Below, one piece after another: positions 26,439 through 34,690 of a stretch of DNA of 43,825 nucleotides. Position numbers and translations under genes: made by a program. The DNA comes from Ectothiorhodospiraceae bacterium. GTDB lineage: Bacteria > Pseudomonadota > Gammaproteobacteria > Nitrococcales > Aquisalimonadaceae. Numbering within the stretch: the stretch's first letter is position 1; every line of letters begins with the position of its first letter. The stretch covers positions 1 through 43,825 of the forward strand of contig JAFIFU010000028.1 in the NCBI GenBank assembly GCA_020831885.1, written 5' to 3'. The notes under the pieces are model-generated. The model ran no database searches. It was not told the DNA's origin and saw nothing but the letters and a program-made list of their open reading frames with translations.

Positions 26439-26456
26439 TGTAAGAATATTCCTACA
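26439..26456. promoter_or_regulatory. GacA/UvrY-box-like 18-bp dyad
   Basis: TGTAAG-AATATT-CCTACA differs by one base from the published GacA upstream activating sequence TGTAAG-N6-CTTACA found before rsmX/Y/Z genes, and is an 18-bp palindrome with a single mismatched pair. It lies upstream of the GGA-rich minus-strand RNA and 23 bp before the dtd start, so it could also touch dtd expression. Confidence 0.8.
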
Positions 26457-26479
26457 CGGAATCCGCAAAGGGGGGAGAA

Positions 26480-26932
26480 ATGATCGCGTTGCTGCAGCGG
26501 GTCAGCCGCGCTTCAGTGACGGAGGCGGGGTGCGTGATCGGCGCCATCGGCCCCGGTTTGTTAGTGCTGCTGGGTGTTCAGCGCGGCGATGAAGAAAGGA
26601 CGGCGCGCCGACTGCTGCAGCGGGTGCTGGGCTACCGGGTCTTTGCGGACGCCCAGGGGAAAATGAATCTGTCGCTCACGGATGTGGGTGGCGGCCTGCT
26701 GCTGGTGCCGCAGTTCACCCTGTCGGCGGACACCCGCAAGGGCATGCGGCCGAGTTTCACGCCGGCGGCGGAGCCGGCGCAGGGGGAACGGCTGTTCGGA
26801 TATGTTCTGCAGCAGGCCAGGTCGGTGCATTCACCGGTTTCGGCCGGGCGCTTCGGCGCCGACATGCAGGTGGAACTGGTCAACGACGGTCCGGTGACGT
26901 TCTGGCTGGAGGTGTCGCCGGGCCGTGCTTGA
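26480..26932 (+). CDS. dtd: D-aminoacyl-tRNA deacylase
   Basis: Hydrolyses D-aminoacyl-tRNAs (and mischarged Gly-tRNA) for chiral proofreading. The 150-residue protein has both signatures: QFTL in [20 protein letters not shown] (77-81 region; Ser is more common than Pro at the first position) and the Gly-cisPro motif NDGPVTF (135-141; G137, P138). A GGGGGAG ribosome site lies just before the ATG. It is transcribed away from the CsrB-like RNA, sharing the intergenic dyad, and precedes the his genes by 179 bp. Confidence 0.96.
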   Translation: MIALLQRVSRASVTEAGCVIGAIGPGLLVLLGVQRGDEERTARRLLQRVLGYRVFADAQGKMNLSLTDVGGGLLLVPQFTLSADTRKGMRPSFTPAAEPAQGERLFGYVLQQARSVHSPVSAGRFGADMQVELVNDGPVTFWLEVSPGRA

Positions 26933-27065
26933 GACACTGCGCAAGCGGGGTGTCCGGGGCGGCCCACGAAGCGCGGTGTTCCGGTGGTGGACGGATACCG
27001 GAGCGTTGGTTGTTCCCGCGCGGGGTTCCGGGCAAACGCCGCCGTGATTCGCGTGCTGCCTATGC

Positions 27066-27071
27066 TATGAT
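27066..27071 (+). promoter_or_regulatory. Possible -10 element for the his operon
   Basis: TATGAT, 5 of 6 matches to the -10 consensus, 40 bp before hisB. No convincing -35 is seen at the right distance. The 179-bp region has no run of His codons, so no classical his leader peptide is present. Confidence 0.3.
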
Positions 27072-27111
27072 GCGAGCCCTGTTTCAATGGCATTCCGAGA
27101 GCCGAGCAGTC

Positions 27112-27705
27112 ATGGCCGAACGTACGGCGACCGTCGAGCGAAACACCCTGGAAACGCAGATCAGTCTGAGCATCAATCTGGACGGCACCGGCAGGTCCGA
27201 TATCCATATCGGTGTGCCGTTCCTGGAGCATATGCTGGATCAGATCGCCCGCCACGGGCTGATCGATCTCACCATTCGCGCCACCGGGGATACACATATC
27301 GATGACCATCATACGGTGGAGGACGTGGGGATTACCCTGGGGCAGGCCCTGAAGCAGGCGCTGGGGGACAAGAAGGGCATTCGCCGCTTCGGTCATGCCT
27401 ACTGCCCGCTGGATGAAGCCTTGTCCCGTGTCGTGGTGGACTTCTCCGGCCGGCCGGGGCTGCAGTTTCACGTGGACTATCCGCGGGCCCGGGTCGGAGG
27501 CTTTGACGTGGACTTGTTCCAGGAATTCTTCCAGGGCCTGGTCAACCATGCCTTTATGACCATTCATGTGGACAACATCCGGGGTGTGAACACCCACCAC
27601 ATCATCGAGACCGTATTCAAGGCCACGGGGCGTGCGCTTCGCATGGCGGCGGAGCAGGATCCGCGGATGGCGGACGTGACCCCCTCCACCAAGGGCTCGC
27701 TGTAG
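27112..27705 (+). CDS. hisB: Imidazoleglycerol-phosphate dehydratase
   Basis: Dehydrates imidazoleglycerol phosphate to imidazoleacetol phosphate. At 197 residues it is the monofunctional form without the histidinol-phosphatase domain of the enteric enzyme. Signatures: N-terminal [12 protein letters not shown], metal-binding [15 protein letters not shown], and the second metal site with [17 protein letters not shown]. The frame extends 61 codons upstream but those residues are unlike the family, and the [12 protein letters not shown] start is standard. First gene of hisB-hisH-hisA-hisF-hisI-hisE; hisG, hisD and hisC are not in the window. Confidence 0.97.
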   Translation: MAERTATVERNTLETQISLSINLDGTGRSDIHIGVPFLEHMLDQIARHGLIDLTIRATGDTHIDDHHTVEDVGITLGQALKQALGDKKGIRRFGHAYCPLDEALSRVVVDFSGRPGLQFHVDYPRARVGGFDVDLFQEFFQGLVNHAFMTIHVDNIRGVNTHHIIETVFKATGRALRMAAEQDPRMADVTPSTKGSL

Positions 27706-27715
27706 GCGCCGGCGC

Positions 27716-28360
27716 ATGGGTACGATTGCGGTTATCGATTACGGCATGGGCAACCTGCGCTCGGTGGCGAAGGCCCTGGAGCATGTGGACGATCGTCTCC
27801 GCGTGGAAATCACCCATGAGCCAGAGCGCATACTGGGCGCCGATCGCGTGGTGTTCCCGGGGCAGGGCGCTATTGGTGTCTGCATGAGCGAGTTGCAGCG
27901 CCTGGAGTTGCGCGATGTGGTCCTGGAAGTGGCCCGCAGCAAGCCGTTCCTTGGCATCTGTCTGGGTCTCCAGGCGCTGTTGGAGTTCAGCGACGAGAAC
28001 AGTGGGGTGGCCGGACTGGGTCTGCTCCCCGGGCGCGTACGGCATTTCAGCGAGGGGTTCCGGGCAGCCGGCGTCGCGCCACCGGGGAAGGTGCCCCTGA
28101 TGGGCTGGGTCCCGGTGCGCCAGGTTGCGGAGCACCCGCTCTGGGCAGGAATTCCTGACGGCCAGTGGTTCTATTTCGTCCACAGTTACTATGTGGAGCT
28201 GCTGGAAGGCGTTACCGTGGGCACAAGCCGTTACGGGTTGGAGTTTACTGCCGCGGCGGCGCGGGAGAATATATTCGCGACCCAGTTCCACCCGGAGAAA
28301 AGCCAGCGGGCCGGGTTGGAATTACTGGCCAATTTCACCCGCTGGGACGGCACGCGCTGA
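27716..28360 (+). CDS. hisH: Imidazole glycerol phosphate synthase, glutaminase subunit
   Basis: Class I glutamine amidotransferase that feeds ammonia to HisF. The 214-residue protein shows IDYGMGNLRSV at the N-terminus, the nucleophile C82 in FLGICLGLQ, and the His/Glu pair H192/E194 in FHPEKSQ. It follows hisB by 10 bp and precedes hisA by 75 bp. The ribosome site is weak, consistent with coupling to hisB. Confidence 0.96.
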   Translation: MGTIAVIDYGMGNLRSVAKALEHVDDRLRVEITHEPERILGADRVVFPGQGAIGVCMSELQRLELRDVVLEVARSKPFLGICLGLQALLEFSDENSGVAGLGLLPGRVRHFSEGFRAAGVAPPGKVPLMGWVPVRQVAEHPLWAGIPDGQWFYFVHSYYVELLEGVTVGTSRYGLEFTAAAARENIFATQFHPEKSQRAGLELLANFTRWDGTR

Positions 28361-28435
28361 AGCTTCTGCCTCCGGATACCGGGCGGGGGCCTACGGTCGC
28401 AATCCTGAAAACATCGCATTCATACGAGACCCGAT

Positions 28436-29176
28436 ATGCTTCTGATCCCTGCCATCGACCTCAAGGACGGGAAGTGCGTCCGCCTGCGCCAGGGCAACAT
28501 GGACGACGAAACCGTGTTCTCAGACGATCCCGTGGCCATGGCGGCACGCTGGGTGGAAGCCGGCAGCCGGCGGATTCATATCGTGGACCTGGACGGTGCC
28601 GTCCAGGGCTTTCCCGTGAACGCGGACATCATCGGCCGTATCGCGGAAGCCTTTCCGGGTGTGGAGATCCAGATCGGTGGCGGGATCCGGGAGTTCGATA
28701 CCATTCAGACCTATCTGGATGTGGGCGTGGACTATGTCATCATCGGAACCCAGGCGGTGCGGGCGCCCCGCTTTGTCGATGATGCCTGCCTGGAGTTTCC
28801 GGGCCACATCATCGTCGGCCTGGATGCACGCGACGGCAAGGTGGCGGTGGAGGGGTGGTCCAAGCTCTCCCGCCACGATGCGGCGGACATGGCCCGCCGC
28901 TTCGAGGAGGCGGGCGTTGAGGCCATCGTATTCACGGATATCGGCCGGGACGGGATGATGCGCGGCGTGAACACCGGGGCCACCCGGGAACTGGCACGGC
29001 AGGTGGATATCCCCATCATCGCCTCCGGCGGGGTCAGTAGCCTGGAGGACGTGCGGGCGCTGTGCGAAGCGGAGGTGGATGGTGTTTCCGGCGCAATCAT
29101 CGGGCGTGCTCTGTACGAGGGCAAACTGGACCTGGCGGAGGCACAGAAGCTGGCCAATGGCTATGCCGGCGGCTGA
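28436..29176 (+). CDS. hisA: Phosphoribosylformimino-5-aminoimidazole carboxamide ribotide isomerase
   Basis: Amadori isomerase converting ProFAR to PRFAR in histidine synthesis. TIM barrel of 246 residues with catalytic aspartates D8 ([10 protein letters not shown]) and D130 ([12 protein letters not shown]), and phosphate-binding loops with GGGIRE and IASGGVSS. It is between hisH and hisF; the 84-bp gap to hisF is the widest within the his run. Confidence 0.97.
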   Translation: MLLIPAIDLKDGKCVRLRQGNMDDETVFSDDPVAMAARWVEAGSRRIHIVDLDGAVQGFPVNADIIGRIAEAFPGVEIQIGGGIREFDTIQTYLDVGVDYVIIGTQAVRAPRFVDDACLEFPGHIIVGLDARDGKVAVEGWSKLSRHDAADMARRFEEAGVEAIVFTDIGRDGMMRGVNTGATRELARQVDIPIIASGGVSSLEDVRALCEAEVDGVSGAIIGRALYEGKLDLAEAQKLANGYAGG

Positions 29177-29260
29177 CACGCGGGATTCATCTGGACGTGG
29201 CATAGTTCTCTTACCGGAGTCCGCGGCGGTGGGCGGTGGACGAACCCGAGCCGGAGCGAC

Positions 29261-30067
29261 ATGACGACGAGCACCGACAGCAGCCTTACCAAACGCATCA
29301 TACCCTGTCTGGATGTGGACGGCGGACGCGTCGTGAAAGGCGTGAAATTCGTGGATATCAGGGATGCCGGTGATCCGGTGGAGATCGCGCGCCGCTACGA
29401 TGCCGCCGGTGCGGACGAGATCACGTTTCTGGACATCACGGCCAGTGCCCATGAACGGGAGACCATGGTGCAGGTGGTGGAGCAGGTGGCCGGCGAGGTC
29501 TTCATGCCGCTGACCGTTGGCGGCGGTATCCGCTCCACCGCCGACGTGCGCCGCATGCTTAACGCCGGTGCGGATAAGGTGGGTATCAATACCGCGGCCA
29601 TCCTGGAACCGGACCTGGTCAAGCGCGCCGCCGATCGTTTCGGCGCCCAGTGCATCGTGGTTGCCGTGGATGCCAAGCGGGTCAGCGGCGCGGATGATCC
29701 ACCGCGCTGGGAAGTATTCACCCACGGCGGGCGGCGCCCCACCGGGCTGGATGCCGTTGAATGGGCGGCGAGGATGAGCGCCTATGGTGCCGGCGAAATC
29801 CTGTTGACCAGCATGGATCGTGACGGAACACGGGAAGGCTTCGACCTGGCGCTGACCCGGGCAGTGGCGGATGCGGTGCCGGTGCCCGTGATCGCTTCCG
29901 GCGGGGTCGGCAATCTTCAGCATCTGGTGGACGGGGTGCTCCAGGGGCATGCGGATGCCGTTCTGGCGGCCAGTATCTTCCACTTCGGCGAGCACACCGT
30001 TGCCGAAGCCAAGGATTACATGGCGGTTCGGGGCGTGCCGGTGCGGCGTCCGTGGGAGGCGACATGA
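29261..30067 (+). CDS. hisF: Imidazole glycerol phosphate synthase, cyclase subunit
   Basis: Uses ammonia from HisH to convert PRFAR to imidazoleglycerol phosphate and AICAR. TIM barrel, 268 residues (E. coli 258), with a short extra N-terminus before [18 protein letters not shown]. Catalytic aspartates are D18 and D137 (VAVDAKR), with phosphate loops GGGIRS and ASGGVGN. A GGAG ribosome site precedes the ATG by 4 bases. Its stop overlaps the hisI start (ATGA). Confidence 0.97.
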   Translation: MTTSTDSSLTKRIIPCLDVDGGRVVKGVKFVDIRDAGDPVEIARRYDAAGADEITFLDITASAHERETMVQVVEQVAGEVFMPLTVGGGIRSTADVRRMLNAGADKVGINTAAILEPDLVKRAADRFGAQCIVVAVDAKRVSGADDPPRWEVFTHGGRRPTGLDAVEWAARMSAYGAGEILLTSMDRDGTREGFDLALTRAVADAVPVPVIASGGVGNLQHLVDGVLQGHADAVLAASIFHFGEHTVAEAKDYMAVRGVPVRRPWEAT

Positions 30068-30450
30068 GTGATGATTGGCTGAACGCCCTGGCCTGGAATG
30101 CGGACGGCCTGGTGCCGGCAATCGCCCAGGATGCGGACACCGGCGAGATCCTGATGGTGGCCTGGATGAACCGGGCGGCGCTGGCGGCCACCGTAGAGCG
30201 GGGTGAGGCCGTGTACTGGTCCCGCTCCCGCGGCCGGCTGTGGCACAAGGGCGAGTCCTCGGGCCACACGCAGACCGTGCGCGAGGTGCGCGTGGACTGC
30301 GATCAGGACGTGGTGCTGCTGAAAGTGGAGCAGAAAGGGGGGATCGCCTGTCATACCGGTAGGCGCAGCTGCTTCTTCCGGCGCCTGGAGCATGGGGCCT
30401 GGGTCGAGGTGGCGCCGGTGCTGAAGAATCCGGAGGATATCTATGGCTGA
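30064..30450 (+). CDS. hisI: Phosphoribosyl-AMP cyclohydrolase
   Basis: Opens the purine ring of phosphoribosyl-AMP in the third step of histidine synthesis. The 128-residue monofunctional enzyme has [31 protein letters not shown], the Mg2+ site DCDQD, and zinc cysteines in [10 protein letters not shown]. The start chosen gives a 4-bp ATGA overlap with hisF; a GTG or ATG four codons upstream is less likely. Its stop lies inside hisE (8-bp overlap). In E. coli these two activities are fused; here they are separate genes. Confidence 0.96.
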   Translation: MSDDWLNALAWNADGLVPAIAQDADTGEILMVAWMNRAALAATVERGEAVYWSRSRGRLWHKGESSGHTQTVREVRVDCDQDVVLLKVEQKGGIACHTGRRSCFFRRLEHGAWVEVAPVLKNPEDIYG

Positions 30451-30784
30451 GCAGGGCGATGCCGCCGGGGCCGACGTGCTCCGCGCCCTGGCCCGGGTGC
30501 TGGAGGAACGCAAGGTGGCCGACCCCGGCCGTTCCTATGTTGCGGGACTGTATGACAAGGGTCTGGATGCGATCCTGAAGAAGGTGGGAGAGGAAGCCAC
30601 CGAGACGGTGATCGCCGCCAAGGGCGGCGACCGGGAGCAGATCGTTTATGAGACCGCGGATCTGTGGTTCCATACGCTGGTCATGCTTGCCGCCTGCAAT
30701 CTGGGGCCGGATGATGTGCTCGATGAGCTGGCGCGCCGGTTCGGCTTGTCCGGACTGGACGAAAAGGCAGCCCGCAAGGGCTGA
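30443..30784 (+). CDS. hisE: Phosphoribosyl-ATP pyrophosphatase
   Basis: Hydrolyses phosphoribosyl-ATP to phosphoribosyl-AMP, the second step of histidine synthesis. All-alpha MazG-like protein of 113 residues with [30 protein letters not shown] and the acidic [14 protein letters not shown] helix. It starts 8 bp inside hisI and is followed 32 bp later by tatA. Confidence 0.96.
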   Translation: MAEQGDAAGADVLRALARVLEERKVADPGRSYVAGLYDKGLDAILKKVGEEATETVIAAKGGDREQIVYETADLWFHTLVMLAACNLGPDDVLDELARRFGLSGLDEKAARKG

Positions 30785-30816
30785 CGACGACGCGGAATGA
30801 CCGCGGGAGATGAGTC

Positions 30817-31086
30817 ATGGGTATTGGTGGTATCAGTGTAGGTTCTCTGCTTCTGATTCTGGTCATCGTGCTTCTGGTGTTCGGCACAAAGAAGCTGCGC
30901 AACGTGGGCAGCGATCTGGGCGGCGCGATCAAGGGCTTCCGCTCGGCGATGAAGGAAGGGGAGGAAGGCAAGGGTGAGTCGAAGGAGGGTGCCGAGGATG
31001 ACCCGTCCCGGCTGAACCGGGATGAGACCACGGCCCAGTCCACCCAGGCTGAGCAGCAGGAGCGCAGCCAGGACCGCTCCTCCTGA
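30817..31086 (+). CDS. tatA: Sec-independent protein translocase subunit TatA
   Basis: Pore-forming subunit of the twin-arginine translocase. The 89-residue protein has one N-terminal transmembrane helix (about 6-22, [17 protein letters not shown]), the FGTKKLRN hinge, an amphipathic helix ([13 protein letters not shown]), and a charged disordered tail. A GGGAGA ribosome site precedes the ATG. It directly follows hisE, a his-tat arrangement common in proteobacteria. Confidence 0.95.
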   Translation: MGIGGISVGSLLLILVIVLLVFGTKKLRNVGSDLGGAIKGFRSAMKEGEEGKGESKEGAEDDPSRLNRDETTAQSTQAEQQERSQDRSS

Positions 31087-31110
31087 TCCGGTCCGGAGGC
31101 CTGACGAGCC

Positions 31111-31563
31111 ATGTTTGACGTCAGCTTCCAGGAAGTCTTCCTGATTCTCCTGGTTGCTCTTCTTGTTATCGGGCCGGAGCGGCTGCCGAAGGTGGCGCGC
31201 ACCCTGGGCCTGTGGGTCGGCCGTGCCCGGGCCATGTTCAACACCATGCGCAATGAAGTGGAGCGCGAGATTCAGCTTGATGAGCTCCGCAAGACCGAGC
31301 AACAGCTCAAGCGTGATCTGGATCTGAAAAAGGAAATGAAGGACCTGGATCGTGACCTGAACGAGGAGTTCAAGGAAGACGTGAAGCTGGCCCGCGATCT
31401 GGAGCGGGATCTGACTGGGCCGCTGGAGCAGCCCGCTCAGCGGAAGGCGGGAGGTGGCCGGCAGGCAGAAGAGGGTGGCGGTCAGGACGCGCGGACCGAC
31501 GCAACCTCCGCCGATAAGCAGCGTCCGGCGCGTGCGGAGGGTGAGGATGAGCGAAAGGCCTGA
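31111..31563 (+). CDS. tatB: Sec-independent protein translocase subunit TatB
   Basis: Substrate-receptor subunit with TatC. The 150-residue protein starts [30 protein letters not shown], with Glu in the membrane segment and the GPERLP hinge typical of TatB, then a long charged amphipathic and coiled-coil-like region ([20 protein letters not shown]) and a polar tail. It lies 24 bp after tatA and overlaps tatC by 17 bp. Confidence 0.95.
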   Translation: MFDVSFQEVFLILLVALLVIGPERLPKVARTLGLWVGRARAMFNTMRNEVEREIQLDELRKTEQQLKRDLDLKKEMKDLDRDLNEEFKEDVKLARDLERDLTGPLEQPAQRKAGGGRQAEEGGGQDARTDATSADKQRPARAEGEDERKA

Positions 31564-32308
31564 CCTGGATGAGGACAAGCCCTTCCTCAGTCACCTGTTG
31601 GAGCTGCGCAGCCGGCTGATGTGGTCCGTGCTGGTGCTGCTGGGCGTTTTCCTGCTGATCTTTCCTTTCTACAACCACCTGTTCACCCTGTTCTCGGAGC
31701 CGCTGCGCGCCGTGCTGCCGGAAGGGGAGCTGCAGGCCATCCAGGTGGCCGGCCCGTTTCTGATACCGATGAAGCTGTCGCTGGTGGCGGCGGTGTTCAT
31801 CTCCATCCCGTTCCTGCTTTACCAGTTGTGGTCGTTCGTGGCCCCCGGTCTGTACCGCCATGAGCGGCAGTTGGTCTGGCCGCTGCTCATCTCCAGTTCC
31901 CTGCTGTTCTATCTGGGAGCGGCCTTCGCCTATTTCATCGTACTGCCCCTGGTCTACGCGTTTTTCGCCGGGGTGACACCCCTGGGCGTGGTATATCAGC
32001 CCGATATCGGCGAGTACCTGAACTTCGTTCTCAAGATGCTGATCGTCTTCGGGATCGCCTTCGAAGTGCCCATCGCCACCATGCTGCTGGTGCGGTCGGG
32101 TGCCACCACGCGGGCTGCCCTGGCCTCCAAGCGGCCGTATATCATCGTCGCGGCCTTTTCGGTGGGCATGCTGCTGACACCGCCGGATATGGTGTCGCAG
32201 ATCCTGCTGGCGATTCCGGTCTGGCTGCTGTTCGAGCTCGGTCTGTTCTTCTCCCGCTGGTACGGGCGACCGCTCCAGCGGGACCAGGACGAGACGGCAG
32301 GTTCCTGA
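31547..32308 (+). CDS. tatC: Sec-independent protein translocase subunit TatC
   Basis: Polytopic core of the Tat translocase that recognises the twin-arginine signal. The 253-residue protein has the family's [12 protein letters not shown] at the N-terminus, six hydrophobic segments, the [11 protein letters not shown] loop and [14 protein letters not shown]. The frame is open upstream within tatB; the ATG at 31547 has GGAGG-type sequence upstream and gives the standard N-terminus. It ends 21 bp before the convergent PilZ-like gene, with no clear terminator. Confidence 0.96.
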   Translation: MSERPDLDEDKPFLSHLLELRSRLMWSVLVLLGVFLLIFPFYNHLFTLFSEPLRAVLPEGELQAIQVAGPFLIPMKLSLVAAVFISIPFLLYQLWSFVAPGLYRHERQLVWPLLISSSLLFYLGAAFAYFIVLPLVYAFFAGVTPLGVVYQPDIGEYLNFVLKMLIVFGIAFEVPIATMLLVRSGATTRAALASKRPYIIVAAFSVGMLLTPPDMVSQILLAIPVWLLFELGLFFSRWYGRPLQRDQDETAGS

Positions 32309-32329
32309 ATCGCCTTGAGGGGCGGGTCG

Positions 32330-34117
32330 TCAGTGTGCCTGTTTCGGGCGGAACCGGAAGCGGGCGAACTGCCGGGTGGTTTCCAGGCGCTCCGTGAGCT
32401 CCACAGTGAGCACCAGGTCCTGGAGGTTTAACCTGAGCACCGATCCCAGGTCGAACACTCCGGCCGGCGTGATCAGGGTGGCCGGTTCGATCAGGGGATT
32501 GACCCGGGGGAGTACCAGGCCGCGCAGGTATTCCGCGCCGAGTCCCGGGCCGCTGATGGCTTTGCAGCCGGCTGCGTATCCGGTCTCCGCCAGTTTCTGG
32601 ATGCCGAGTTCGATCCCGCCCCGGGGGCGGGTGCGCAACCAGCGGATCACGCCCAGCCGCCAGGCCGTTCCGGGCGGCTGGGGCAACGGACTCTCCGTCC
32701 ATGCCACCACTTCCCCGACCCGGGTCCGGGTCCGGCAGCCGCTGGGACAGAACAGGGCCAGGCCGCCGTCGCTCTGGTTCTTGCGGCTCCAGACCTCCGC
32801 CCGGTGGATGGCTACGCCGGGTAGCTCGGGCGCGGGTTCCGCCTGTAGCCGGATGGCCCGGTTCCAGACGTCGTCCACATCCGGGTCATGGGCGCGGAAA
32901 CGGGATCTCCGGCCCTGGTTCTCGCTCAGCCCGTTGCTGTGATCGCTGCCGGCGTGCAACTCCAGACCGCCCTGGTTCCGGTCGTGCATGGAGACCCGGT
33001 CCTGCCACCGCTGCTCATCCTGCTCAGGCGCGAAATCGCGGCCGTCATTCAACATGAAGTGGCAGCCGCTCAGTCCGTCCACCATGCGCAGTTTTGCCAG
33101 GTTTGGCGTCCGTTCACTGTGCCGTTCCTGGCGGCCTCCCAGCGCATGCGCGAAGCGCTCGTACATGTCGCGCTGCATGCGTTCAGAGAATGTGTGACCA
33201 CTGTTCTGGCGTGAAATGGTCTCGTTGAGGCGATCAACCTGTTCGTTGAGTACCCGGACCAGGTCGTCCAGTTCCAGCACGCGCGGATTGCGTGCCGGCA
33301 ACTGGCGCTGTTGCCGCGGGGCATAGCGGGGAGGGAGCTCGGAGTCCAGATCCACCAGGAATCGACCCAGTTGATGCCGCGGTGACTCCGGAATGGAAAT
33401 GCGCACGAAATGCACCCAGCGCCCGATGCGCCGGTAGAGTTCCTCCGCCTCCCCCAGAGCCAGATGGTATGGGTTGGACAGGGACAGGATCACCGCACGC
33501 AGGTAGGCCTGTTTGATGGAGAGGGAGGTTTCCTCGGTATCCGGCATCGCCTCCACCGGCAAGGCCTGCAGGCGCAGTGCCTCGGCATTGCGGTAGAGCT
33601 GGTGCAGGTCGGGCCAGAGCCGGGGCGACTCCGGGGCGTAGACCCGGTAGGACTCCAGCAGTTCACGGCCGAGTGCCAGCAGTGAACGCTGGCTGGCCAG
33701 CAGAAGATCCTTGCGCTCCCCGGAACCGATGCGCCGCCGCTGCGCCGTCTGGTTGAGCGCCAGTTTGTACGCATTCGCCAGTTCCTCATAGAGCTGGCGC
33801 ACCAGTTGAGACAGAGCGTCCTCATCTTCGGACAGGGGCAGGGGTTTGCGGGCGTACTTCAGTGCCAGCGCCTCGCAGGTTTCGTAGACCGTGCGGCGCA
33901 GCGCTTCCGCGAACGCCAGGCGCGGCATCCGGTTCAGAGGCGCCCGGTTGGTGGCCTGTAACACCTCCAGCAACTCCCGGCCGCTGGCCCCGGGGTTCGC
34001 GCTGGGCAGTGCGGACAACCAGATGCGCACGCGGGAAGGTTCGGCGTCGCTGAACAGCGCCTTTCCGGCCGCGATGGCGGGGACCTGAAGTGGACTGATT
34101 GTGGTTGTTTTGTCCAT
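32330..34117 (-). CDS. Large PilZ-like domain protein, candidate cyclic di-GMP effector
   Basis: 595-residue cytoplasmic protein without signal peptide or membrane segments. The N-terminal ~300 residues are helical (LLEVLQATNRAPLNRMPRLAFAEALRRTVYE; RWVHFVRISIPES). The C-terminal part looks like a beta-rich PilZ-type barrel: NQSDGG (N447, matching the NxSxxG half of the PilZ c-di-GMP motif) in SRKNQSDGGLALFC, then RVGEVVAWTE, TAWRLGVIRWLR and GIELGIQKLAE. A possible RxxxR element (RRSRFR) lies unusually far upstream, so binding of c-di-GMP is uncertain. It is convergent with tatC and transcribed away from sucA. Related PilZ-type proteins are known in gammaproteobacteria, but I cannot name the family. 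Confidence 0.7.
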   Translation of the reverse strand: MDKTTTISPLQVPAIAAGKALFSDAEPSRVRIWLSALPSANPGASGRELLEVLQATNRAPLNRMPRLAFAEALRRTVYETCEALALKYARKPLPLSEDEDALSQLVRQLYEELANAYKLALNQTAQRRRIGSGERKDLLLASQRSLLALGRELLESYRVYAPESPRLWPDLHQLYRNAEALRLQALPVEAMPDTEETSLSIKQAYLRAVILSLSNPYHLALGEAEELYRRIGRWVHFVRISIPESPRHQLGRFLVDLDSELPPRYAPRQQRQLPARNPRVLELDDLVRVLNEQVDRLNETISRQNSGHTFSERMQRDMYERFAHALGGRQERHSERTPNLAKLRMVDGLSGCHFMLNDGRDFAPEQDEQRWQDRVSMHDRNQGGLELHAGSDHSNGLSENQGRRSRFRAHDPDVDDVWNRAIRLQAEPAPELPGVAIHRAEVWSRKNQSDGGLALFCPSGCRTRTRVGEVVAWTESPLPQPPGTAWRLGVIRWLRTRPRGGIELGIQKLAETGYAAGCKAISGPGLGAEYLRGLVLPRVNPLIEPATLITPAGVFDLGSVLRLNLQDLVLTVELTERLETTRQFARFRFRPKQAH

Positions 34118-34690
34118 GATCGAATGGTGCCTGCCCGGCGGTTCGTTCTTCCGTTTCGGCCGAAAACGACAGTAACACAGGACCCGGCGGAACGCTCTCG
34201 TGGGATGTGTTCAGTCCCGGTCCGGCTTGCCCTGAAACCGGCTGCCGCGGTACATTAAGGTCCCTCGACCGGCCGGGGTCGGATGGTTTCGCCGTGTCTT
34301 GCGAATCGCGCACATCCGGTGAAGCCGAGCCGGTCTTTCCAGGTTCGCGTGTCGGGAACAAGCAATGCTGCGCAAGCGGTCGGAGGCGCATAGTTCGTCA
34401 CATGCCTGACGCTTCCAGAAGTGGGCTGCCCCTGCCGGAGGCGCCCGCCCCACTCCGGTCCGGCGGTCGTGACGGCCGCCCCGATGGGGTGGTTCCGCCG
34501 CCCGTGGAGTTCGGTGCATGAGTCTGGGTGCCACCTGGTCTTTCTCTGCTTCCCGCCGCCGCCACGCCCCCGTCCGGGCCGTTTTCCCGTATCGTTGTCT
34601 TCTCCCGCAGGCACTTCCTGCCACCGGTTTCCCTGGCCTGTGCCGGGGACCGAATGATCGGACGCCTACCCTCTGCAAGGTGACGCATCC
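34118..34690 (+). other. 573-bp intergenic region upstream of sucA; no gene seen
   Basis: No convincing gene in either strand; the frames here are short and rich in Arg, Pro and Gly. It contains a 12-bp perfect palindrome TTTCGGCCGAAA (34154-34165) just upstream of the PilZ-like gene, a possible sucA promoter (34227-34256), and a short hairpin CGACC-GGCCGG-GGTCG just after it (34266-34281). The remainder is G/C-rich with several small dyads that I cannot resolve into a known riboswitch. The sucA ribosome site is AAGGTGA, 7 bases before the ATG. Confidence 0.6.
34227..34256 (+). promoter_or_regulatory. Possible sucA promoter
   Basis: TTGCCC (34227-34232) and TACATT (34251-34256), 18 bp apart, each match sigma70 consensus at 4 of 6 positions. 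A start near 34263 would give a leader of about 430 nt before sucA. Weak evidence. Confidence 0.3.

Noticed and set aside
26199-26468. 89-codon minus-strand open frame in the dtd-phasin gap
   Set aside because: It has no ribosome site or family resemblance, starts inside the GacA-like dyad region, and its sequence is explained by the repeated CAGGGAC/CAGGAAG elements of the candidate regulatory RNA.
26933-27111. Possible histidine attenuator before hisB
   Set aside because: No leader peptide with a run of His codons and no terminator/antiterminator pair could be found.
34207-34521. 104-codon plus-strand frame upstream of sucA
   Set aside because: Pro/Arg/Gly-rich product, no ribosome site, no family features; typical random frame in GC-rich DNA.
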